Source: Acidimicrobiales bacterium (GTDB lineage Bacteria; Actinomycetota; Acidimicrobiia; Acidimicrobiales; Iamiaceae). Taken from it: a stretch of 64,000 nucleotides of DNA. Position 1 is the first letter of the stretch, and each line of letters opens with the position of its first letter. Positions 58,284 through 64,000 of the stretch are shown piece by piece. A model generated the notes under the pieces. That model was given only the letters and a program-made list of their open reading frames with translations, was not told the origin of the DNA and made no database searches. Location of the stretch: contig DASQKY010000053.1 in NCBI GenBank assembly GCA_035630295.1, positions 35,649 through 99,648 on the forward strand, written 5' to 3'. The position numbers and the translations under genes are program-made.

Positions 58284-59957
58284 TCAGGCCTCCATGACCA
58301 CCGGCACGATCATGGGCCGGCGACGGGTCCGGTCGTTGACGAACCGCCCCGTCGAGCGGCGCACCACCCGGGCCAGGGCCTCGACGTCCCCGGTGGGGTT
58401 GGAGGCCAGGGCCTCCTTGAGCTCCTGGGCCACGTGCTGGCGGCACTCGTCGAGGAGGTCCTCGGCCTCGGCCGCGTGCACCCAGCCCCGGGTGATGATC
58501 TCGGGGCCCAGCACCACCGAGGCGGCATCGACGTCGACGCCGGCGATGACCACCACCACGCCCTCCTCGGCCAGCACCCGGCGGTCGCGCAGCACGCCGT
58601 GGCCGATGTCGCCGACGCCCAGGCCGTCGACGTAGAGGTAGCCGGCCGGCACCCGCCCGACCTTGCGCACGCCCTTGGCGTTGAGCTCGATGCGATCGCC
58701 GTCCTCGCAGAGCAGGACGTGGTCGTCGGCCACGCCCATCTTCCGGCCGAGGGCGGCGTGGCTCACCAGGTGCCGGTACTCGCCGTGCACCGGCACGAAC
58801 CACTCCGGCTTGGCGATGGACAGGTAGGTCTTGAGCTCGTCGGCCTTGGCGTGGCCGGTGGCGTGCACGTCCTCGATGCCGGAGTGCACCACCTGGACCC
58901 CCAGGCGCATCAAGCCGTCGATCACCTTGGACACGTTCATCTCGTTGCCCGGGATGGGGTGCGAGCTGAGGATCACCGTGTCGTTGGCGTCGAGCTGGAG
59001 GAACTTGGACTCGCGGTTGGCCATCAGGGTCAGGGCCGACATGGGCTCGCCCTGGGACCCGGTGCTGATGACGCACACCTTGCCCGGCTCCAGGTCGCCC
59101 ACCTCGTCGATGTCGCGCAGGTGGGAGTCGGGGATGCGGAGGATGCCCATCTCCCGGGCCAGCCGGACGTTCTTCTTCATGGACAGGCCGAGGGTGGCCA
59201 CGGTCCGGTCGAAGGCGATGGCCGCGTCGGCGATCTGCTGGATGCGGTGGATGTGGCTGGCGAAGCAGGTGGTGACGATGCGCCGGCCCTCGTGGGCGTG
59301 GAACAGGTCGTAGAGGACCTTGCCCACGCTGGTCTCGCTGCGGGAGTGGCCGTGCTGGTCGGCGTTGGTGCTGTCGGCCAGGAGGAGGCGGACGCCCTCG
59401 TCCTCGGCGATGGCCCCGATGGCGGCCAGGTCGGTCAGCCGCCCGTCCACGGGGGTGAGGTCCAGCTTGAAGTCGCCGCTGTGGAGGATGGTGCCCTGCG
59501 GGGTGTGGATGGCCACGGCCAGGGCGTGGGGCACCGAGTGGGTGACCGGGATGAACTCGCAGTCGAAGGGCCCGAAGGACCGCCGGTCCCGGTCGCCCAC
59601 CGGGATCAGCTCGGTGCGGCCCAGCAGGCCGGCCTCCTCGATCCGGTTGCGGGCCAGGGCCAGCGACAGGGGCGAGCCGATGATGGGGAACGACAGCTCC
59701 CGCAGCAGGAACGAGAGGGCGCCGTGGTGGTCCTCGTGGCCGTGGGTGACGATGCAGCCCTCGATGCGGTCGCCCTGCTCGAGGAGCCAGGTGAAGTCGG
59801 GGAGCACCAGGTCGACCCCGAGCATGTCGGCGTCGGGGAACATCAGCCCGCAGTCGATCAGGAGGATGCGGCCCTCGACCTCGATGGCGGCGCAGTTGCG
59901 GCCGATCTCACCGAGGCCACCGAGGAAGGTGACGTGGACGGGTGCGGCTCTGCTCAT
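58284..59957 (-). CDS. rnj: Ribonuclease J
   Basis: A 557-residue metallo-beta-lactamase ribonuclease with endo- and 5'-3' exo-activity, for mRNA decay and rRNA processing. The metal site is THGHEDHHGAL, with a later HSGDFKLDLTP and STNADQHGHSRSE and PVHGEYRHL; the beta-CASP domain and C-terminal dimer domain are complete. The ATG at 59957 has TAGGCT 9 bases upstream. Nearness to ftsK and dapA matches mycobacterial order (dapA-rnj-ftsK). Confidence 0.95.
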   Translation of the reverse strand: MSRAAPVHVTFLGGLGEIGRNCAAIEVEGRILLIDCGLMFPDADMLGVDLVLPDFTWLLEQGDRIEGCIVTHGHEDHHGALSFLLRELSFPIIGSPLSLALARNRIEEAGLLGRTELIPVGDRDRRSFGPFDCEFIPVTHSVPHALAVAIHTPQGTILHSGDFKLDLTPVDGRLTDLAAIGAIAEDEGVRLLLADSTNADQHGHSRSETSVGKVLYDLFHAHEGRRIVTTCFASHIHRIQQIADAAIAFDRTVATLGLSMKKNVRLAREMGILRIPDSHLRDIDEVGDLEPGKVCVISTGSQGEPMSALTLMANRESKFLQLDANDTVILSSHPIPGNEMNVSKVIDGLMRLGVQVVHSGIEDVHATGHAKADELKTYLSIAKPEWFVPVHGEYRHLVSHAALGRKMGVADDHVLLCEDGDRIELNAKGVRKVGRVPAGYLYVDGLGVGDIGHGVLRDRRVLAEEGVVVVIAGVDVDAASVVLGPEIITRGWVHAAEAEDLLDECRQHVAQELKEALASNPTGDVEALARVVRRSTGRFVNDRTRRRPMIVPVVMEA

Positions 59958-59966
59958 CGTGGCGCG

Positions 59967-59972
59967 AGCCTA
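59967..59972 (-). promoter_or_regulatory. -10 hexamer of rnj
   Basis: TAGGCT on the minus strand, 9 bases before the ATG. Confidence 0.5.
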
Positions 59973-60024
59973 GGTCCCCAGCGGCCCGCGGCCCCCCTCC
60001 CGAGGTCCGGCGGCGGCCGGTCGC

Positions 60025-60030
60025 TAGGGT
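60025..60030 (+). promoter_or_regulatory. -10 hexamer of the DUF2142 gene
   Basis: TAGGGT, 45 bases before the ATG at 60076; a leadered mRNA is implied. Confidence 0.4.
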
Positions 60031-60075
60031 CGGGCCGCCCCCGGCCCGGTCCCGGGTGGGGGCCGCCCGCCCCCG

Positions 60076-61644
60076 ATGCCCCGCCCTGCCGCCCGCCCCC
60101 TCCCCGCGCCGGCCCACCGGGAGCGGCGCACCTGGTGGGCCACCTTCGCCCTGCTGCTCCTGGCCGGGGCGGGGTGGTCGCTGGCCACCCCGCTCATGAG
60201 CGGCGCCGATGAGTCCGACCACGCCATCCGGGCCGCGGCCGCGGCCCGGGGCCAGCTCGTGGGCGGCGACACCCGCGAGCTGCTGGGGGCCCGCAACGTG
60301 TTCATCGAGGTCGAGGTGCCCGAGGCCTACGGCCAGGCCCGTTCGGCCGCGGTGTGCTTCATCGACACCCGGGTCAGCCCCGCCCCCAACGCCAGCCCCT
60401 TCGGGGAGCTGGGCCCCCCACCACCCTGCACGCCCCTGGAGGGCGGGCGGGACCGGGTCACGGCCACCACCCTCCAGTACCGGGGCCAGCCCACCTACTA
60501 CGCGGTGATCGGCCTGCCCACGCTGCTGTGGCCCGACGGCACCGGCGTCACCGCCATGCGCCTGGCCAGCGCCCTGCTCACCGCCGCCCTCCTGGCCTCG
60601 GCCCTGGCCGCGGCCCGGACCCTGCCCGACCGGCGGGCCGCCACCCTGGCCGTGCTGGCCGGCGTCACCCCCGTGTGCCTGTGGCTCTCGGGCCAGGTCA
60701 ACACCGGCGGGGCCGAGATCGCCGCCGCCCTGCTGCTGTGGACCGCGGCCCTGGCCCTGGTCCGGGCCCCGGAGGTGACCGGGCGGGTGGTGGCCCGGGC
60801 CGGCCTGGCCTTCGCCCTGCTGTCGGTGCTGCGCGGCCTGTCCCCGGTGTTCAGCCTGGGGGCGGTGGTGACCGTGGCCCTGGTGGCCGACCGCGAGCGG
60901 CTGGCCACCCTGGCCGCCCGGCGCGACGTGCGGCGCTGGGCCGCGGCCGGCGGGGCCTGCTGGCTGGCCTCGGTGGGGTGGCTGGCCTACGTGCAGCTCC
61001 GGTTCCCGCTGGATGCCCGGCCCGGCTCGGGGGCGGCCACGGCCCTGGGCGACTGGGACTGGTACCTCCGCCAGACGGTGGGCGTCTTCGGGGTCAACGA
61101 CATCGTCCTGCCCGGGGTGGCGGTGGTGGCCTGGCTGGCCGTGGTGGCCGCCCTGGTCGGCGTCGGCCTGGTGCGGGCCACCGGTCGGGCCCGCCTGGTG
61201 GTGGCCGGCCTGGCCCTCGGGTCCTTCGCCGTCAACGTCACCGCCGAGGGCCTGAGCTTCCCGCCCATCGGCTACTACTGGCAGGGTCGCTACGTCCTCC
61301 CGCTCCTGGTCGGCGTGGTCGTGGTGGCCAGCGGGGCGGCCCCCCGGGGCACCTCGCCCCGCCCCCTGCCCCGGGTCGTGGCCTGGGCCGGCGCCGGGGT
61401 CCTGGTCGCCGTGCACGGCTGGGCCCTGGCCCACGCGGCGCGCCACCTGGCCGGGGAGGGCCGCGGCGACCGGGGTTACCTCGACGCCCTGCGGGATCCC
61501 GTGTGGGCACCGCCCCTCCTCCCGGCCTGGGCCTGGGTCCTGCTCCACGTCGCCGCCGTGGCCGCCACCGCGGTGGCCGCCCTGTCGGGGGCGGGGCCGA
61601 CCACCGAGGCGACCGCCGGGACCGGAGCCACCGGGAGCCGCTGA
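60076..61644 (+). CDS. DUF2142 polytopic membrane protein
   Basis: A 522-residue protein with about twelve hydrophobic helices. The first outside loop has SGADESDHAIRAA and the last part WQGRYVLPLLVG, both typical of DUF2142, a family related to GT-C glycosyltransferases of the cell envelope. No partner glycan genes are near. ATG start at 60076. A methyltransferase gene follows 30 bases after its stop and may be functionally linked. Confidence 0.85.
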   Translation: MPRPAARPLPAPAHRERRTWWATFALLLLAGAGWSLATPLMSGADESDHAIRAAAAARGQLVGGDTRELLGARNVFIEVEVPEAYGQARSAAVCFIDTRVSPAPNASPFGELGPPPPCTPLEGGRDRVTATTLQYRGQPTYYAVIGLPTLLWPDGTGVTAMRLASALLTAALLASALAAARTLPDRRAATLAVLAGVTPVCLWLSGQVNTGGAEIAAALLLWTAALALVRAPEVTGRVVARAGLAFALLSVLRGLSPVFSLGAVVTVALVADRERLATLAARRDVRRWAAAGGACWLASVGWLAYVQLRFPLDARPGSGAATALGDWDWYLRQTVGVFGVNDIVLPGVAVVAWLAVVAALVGVGLVRATGRARLVVAGLALGSFAVNVTAEGLSFPPIGYYWQGRYVLPLLVGVVVVASGAAPRGTSPRPLPRVVAWAGAGVLVAVHGWALAHAARHLAGEGRGDRGYLDALRDPVWAPPLLPAWAWVLLHVAAVAATAVAALSGAGPTTEATAGTGATGSR

Positions 61645-61660
61645 CGAGGGCCCGGCCGCC

Positions 61661-61666
61661 TACCGT
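61661..61666 (+). promoter_or_regulatory. -10 hexamer of the methyltransferase gene
   Basis: TACCGT, 8 bases before the TTG at 61675; leaderless with a rare TTG start. Confidence 0.5.
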
Positions 61667-61674
61667 GGGGCGCC

Positions 61675-62385
61675 TTGGCCCCGCCGACCACCCTCCCCGC
61701 TCCCGACCGGGCCGCGAGCCGACCGACTGGCCGGCGCGACCACGCCGCCGTGCGCCGGGCCCTGGCCACCTACCGGGGCACGTCGCTGCGGACCCGGGCC
61801 TTCGTGGTGGCCCGCTACGCCATCGCCCCCCTGGGCCCCCTGACCGAGGAGCTGGGCACCCTCCGGGGGCGAGTGCTGTCGCTGGGCAGCGGCCTGGGCA
61901 TGGTCGAGCGCTACCTGGCCGAGGTGAACCCCGACATCTCCTTCGAGGGCATCGACCTGGACGCCGAGAAGGTGGACCTCATAGAGGCCACCCGCCACCG
62001 CAGCCCCCGCGTCCGCCTGGTCCAGGGCGACGCCACCGACCTGGCCGGGCGCACCGGGTACGACGCGGTGCTGGTGTGCGACGCCCTCCACCACTTCCCC
62101 CCCGCCACCCACGCCGGCCTGGCCGCCGCCATCGCCGAGGCCCTGGTCCCCGGGGGCGTGTGCATCGTCAAGGACCTCGACCGGCGCCCCCACTGGAAGC
62201 ACGAGTGGAACCGGGTCCACGACCGCCTGGTGGCCGGGCCCGAGCCCATCGCTTGCCGGTCGCTGGAGGCCATGGCCCGGCTGGTGGCCCGGGCCGGCCT
62301 GGAGGTGGAGCGGGCCGACCGCACCGACCGGGCCCTCGAGCCCTACGCCCACTACGTCCTGCGGGCCCGCAAGCCCCTCACCTGA
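61675..62385 (+). CDS. SAM-dependent class I methyltransferase
   Basis: A 236-residue methyltransferase. Motif I is VLSLGSGLGMVERYLA, the acidic end of strand 2 is FEGIDLDAEKVDLIEA, and CDALHHFPPATHAGL follows. It probably methylates a small molecule or lipid. The TTG start is supported by the -10 hexamer 8 bases upstream; downstream GTG codons would cut into the N-terminal helix. It converges on dapA, with a strong inverted repeat between them. Confidence 0.87.
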   Translation: MAPPTTLPAPDRAASRPTGRRDHAAVRRALATYRGTSLRTRAFVVARYAIAPLGPLTEELGTLRGRVLSLGSGLGMVERYLAEVNPDISFEGIDLDAEKVDLIEATRHRSPRVRLVQGDATDLAGRTGYDAVLVCDALHHFPPATHAGLAAAIAEALVPGGVCIVKDLDRRPHWKHEWNRVHDRLVAGPEPIACRSLEAMARLVARAGLEVERADRTDRALEPYAHYVLRARKPLT

Positions 62386-62415
62386 GGCCTGAGCTCGACC
62401 CCTCGCCCACCCGAC

Positions 62416-62458
62416 CCCGGCACGAAGGAGCCGGGATGTCGGGCACGTCCGTGCCGGG
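62416..62458. terminator. Inverted repeat between methyltransferase gene and dapA
   Basis: Perfect arms CCCGGCACG (62416-62424) and CGTGCCGGG (62450-62458). An alternative smaller stem GGCACG-TC-CGTGCC sits in the 3' half. Placed between two convergent genes, so a bidirectional terminator is likely. Confidence 0.6.
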
Positions 62459-62467
62459 TTGACGCGG

Positions 62468-63355
62468 TCAGGGCAGGAGGCCGAGGCCCTCGGCCACCTG
62501 GCGGGCCGCGTCATCGGTGCCCTCGGGGGCCGGCCCCAGCGGCAGGCGGCACTCCCCGACGGGCAGGCCCAGCACGTCCAGCATGGCCTTGACCGACTGC
62601 GAGAACACGCAGGTGTCGGAGTTCATGTACCGGAACGACGGCAGCAGGCTGGTGTGCAGCTCCCGGGCCCGGTGCAGGTCGCCCTTCTCGAAGGCACCGA
62701 TCATCTCGGCCTGCACGGCCGCGGTCCAGTGGCTGGCCACGCCGACCACCCCCACCGCCCCGTAGGCCAGGAAGCCCAGGGTCAGGGGCTCGTCGCCGCT
62801 GTAGACCTCGAAGCCCTCGGGGACCTCGGTCAGCAGGCGGGCCGTCTCGGCCGGGTCGCCGGCCGCGTCCTTCAGGGCCACCACCGTGGGCACCTCGCGG
62901 GCCAGGGTGAGGATGGTCTCGGTGGCCATCTTGCGGCCGGTCCGGCCGGGCACGTCGTAGAGCATGACCGGCAGGTCGCTGGCCGCGGCGATGGCCCGCA
63001 CGTGGGCCTCCAGCCCGGCCTGGGCCGGCTTGTTGTAGTACGGGGTGACGGCCAGGACGGCGTCCACCCCGGCCTCGGCCGCGGCCTCGGTCATGGCGAT
63101 GCTGTGGGCGGTGTCGTTGGTGGTGCTGCCGGCCACCACCGGCACGTCGACCGCGGCCCGCACGGCCCGGAACAGGGCCACCCGCTCGTCGTCGGTGAGG
63201 ACCGGGCTCTCGCCGGTGGTGCCGGCCACCACCAGGCCGTCGTTGCCCCGGGCCACCAGCCACCGGGCCAGCTCGCCGGCCCGCTCCACGTCGAGGGCGC
63301 CCTCGGCCGTGAACGGCGTGGCCATGGCCGTGAGCACCCGCCCGAAGCGAGCCAT
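62468..63355 (-). CDS. dapA: 4-hydroxy-tetrahydrodipicolinate synthase
   Basis: A 295-residue TIM-barrel enzyme that condenses pyruvate and aspartate semialdehyde, the first committed step to lysine and diaminopimelate. The Schiff-base Lys162 (VVALKDAAG) and the proton-relay Tyr133 (MLYDVPGRTG) are present, as is AGTTGESPVL. The ATG overlaps the stop of a 9-codon leader frame (TGATG). The neighbouring rnj and ftsK genes give the same order as in mycobacteria. Confidence 0.96.
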   Translation of the reverse strand: MARFGRVLTAMATPFTAEGALDVERAGELARWLVARGNDGLVVAGTTGESPVLTDDERVALFRAVRAAVDVPVVAGSTTNDTAHSIAMTEAAAEAGVDAVLAVTPYYNKPAQAGLEAHVRAIAAASDLPVMLYDVPGRTGRKMATETILTLAREVPTVVALKDAAGDPAETARLLTEVPEGFEVYSGDEPLTLGFLAYGAVGVVGVASHWTAAVQAEMIGAFEKGDLHRARELHTSLLPSFRYMNSDTCVFSQSVKAMLDVLGLPVGECRLPLGPAPEGTDDAARQVAEGLGLLP

Positions 63356-63384
63356 CAGAGGGGGGTCCGGGCGGCGGCGATCAT
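63355..63384 (-). CDS. Leaderless 9-residue leader peptide before dapA
   Basis: An ATG lies exactly 7 bases after TAGGGT, the spacing of leaderless genes here, and opens MIAAARTPL with a TGA that overlaps the dapA ATG (TGATG). Ribosomes leaving it could restart at dapA. The first codons are in a perfect hairpin. Its reality is inference from spacing and overlap. Confidence 0.4.
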   Translation of the reverse strand: MIAAARTPL

Positions 63385-63390
63385 CGCCGC
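63374..63390 (-). other. Hairpin at the start of the dapA mRNA
   Basis: GCGGCGAT-C-ATCGCCGC on the plus strand, 8-bp perfect arms. It covers the leader start codon and lies directly after the -10 hexamer, so it may act on RNA as a stem or on DNA as an operator. Confidence 0.5.
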
Positions 63391-63391
63391 G

Positions 63392-63397
63392 ACCCTA
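63392..63397 (-). promoter_or_regulatory. -10 hexamer of dapA
   Basis: TAGGGT on the minus strand, 7 bases before the leader ATG and 36 bases before dapA. Confidence 0.5.
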
Positions 63398-63447
63398 GCG
63401 CTCACCCCCGGCGACCCCCGGTGCGGTTCGGGGGGCCGCCGGACCGC

Positions 63448-64000
63448 TCAGGCCTTGGTGCCGCTGTTGACCTCGCCCTCGGCCAGGGCGAACATCTCGT
63501 ACTCCTCGCCGGTGTCGGCCATGTCCTCGAACTGGATGACGCCGATCTCGCCGAACTTCTGGCGCAGCCAGCCGTCGCCGGCGTCGAGGAGGCCGAGCTT
63601 CTTGCAGTTCGGCACGATCTTCGAGAAGAGCATCGACTGGAACAGCTTGCGGGTGTCGTCCTCGATCACGAGGGTGAGCGCGTCCTTGACGTCGACGCCC
63701 ATCTTCTCGAAGACCTCCTGCTGGAGGAACCGGTCACGCATGCGGACGGCCGCCTCGAACGCGAACTCCTGACGCTCACGAATCTCGGCCGAGCTGAGCT
63801 CCTGGTAGAACTCCTGCAGCGAGAGGACACCGAACGCAACGTGGCGCGCCTCGTCCGCCATCACGTAGCGGAGCAGCTTCTTCAGCAGCGGCTCGGTCGT
63901 GAGCTGGTGGATGAAGCCGAACGCGGCGAGCGCGAGACCCTCGACCATGATCTGCATGCCGAGGTAGGTCATGTCCCACCGGTTGTCGCTGATGATGTCG
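63448..64000 (-). CDS. Ferritin-like di-iron protein (C-terminal part)
   Basis: At least 183 residues are visible and the N-terminus lies beyond the right edge; the frame continues upstream as DIISDNRWD. Helices carry a di-iron-type motif, MADEARHVAFGVLSLQ, and an upstream Glu in IMVEGLAL, as in ribonucleotide reductase R2-like and other ferritin-like oxidases. It is not a typical NrdB. The codons of the first part (GCG, CTC, CGT, GGT) differ from the GCC/CTG/CGG/GGC habit of its neighbours, which may reflect high expression or transfer. Function not resolved. Confidence 0.7.
   Translation of the reverse strand, partial: DIISDNRWDMTYLGMQIMVEGLALAAFGFIHQLTTEPLLKKLLRYVMADEARHVAFGVLSLQEFYQELSSAEIRERQEFAFEAAVRMRDRFLQQEVFEKMGVDVKDALTLVIEDDTRKLFQSMLFSKIVPNCKKLGLLDAGDGWLRQKFGEIGVIQFEDMADTGEEYEMFALAEGEVNSGTKA

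Overview
The window is very GC-rich, with codon third positions almost always G or C, and it is packed with genes on both strands. Several marks point to Actinomycetota: a PolA next to an ANTAR response regulator (as in Mycobacterium), a group II truncated haemoglobin, LexA boxes of the GAAC-N4-GTTC type, a lexA / LysM protein / nrdR trio, and one long block (about 17.9-63.4 kb) whose gene content follows the mycobacterial dapA - rnj - ftsK - pgsA - recA - miaB - miaA - dapF - hflX - lexA - nrdR neighbourhood. A class Acidimicrobiia origin (Iamia-like) fits the frequent GWWxASDGxWYPP modules and leaderless starts, but that rank is inference.

Layout. 0-9.8 kb: polA with a charged coiled-coil gene behind it, a PdtaR-like regulator, a transporter fused to a DUF3105-like domain, tRNA-Leu(CAA), a Bcp peroxiredoxin, a truncated haemoglobin, and a membrane hybrid histidine kinase overlapping a lone receiver. 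9.9-17.3 kb: a seven-gene co-directional operon encoding a tail-anchored protein with tandem GWW repeats, a soluble FtsK/EccC-like ATPase, three small helical proteins, a long alanine-rich coiled coil, and a membrane Ser/Thr kinase with a CD225-like membrane domain and an outside domain. I cannot match this set to a described system and regard it as the main discovery candidate. 17.3-28.4 kb: adenosylcobalamin-dependent ribonucleotide reductase nrdJ with a sigma70-type promoter and NrdR-like boxes, yceI/marR, a molybdopterin oxidoreductase, a RibD-like reductase, nrdR, a LysM SOS-type protein, lexA and an S8 protease. 28.4-39 kb: lysine/diaminopimelate genes (dapE, dapD, dapC, dapF) mixed with hflX, miaA, miaB, a SpoVS-like gene and recA. 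39-48 kb: a TSUP exporter, LysR and TetR regulators with visible palindromes, a DUF2236 oxygenase, thpR, cinA, an aldehyde dehydrogenase and two CitE/malyl-CoA lyase-like genes. 48-64 kb: pgsA, rimO, a luciferase-like oxidoreductase, a PhoD-like phosphatase, a CDGSH protein, DUF4395, ftsK, a Tat-type phosphoesterase, RNase J, a DUF2142 protein, a methyltransferase, dapA and the end of a ferritin-like gene.

How the genes work together. Five genes of the succinylase route to meso-diaminopimelate (dapA, dapD, dapC, dapE, dapF) are here; dapB and lysA are not. The DNA damage module is close to complete: lexA, a LysM protein and recA all have LexA boxes, and nrdJ/nrdR supply and control dNTP synthesis. 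Many genes have a TANNNT -10 hexamer 6-9 bases before the start codon, so leaderless mRNA seems to be a main expression mode; I used this to choose starts for nrdR, dapE, cinA, rimO, the DUF4395 gene and others.
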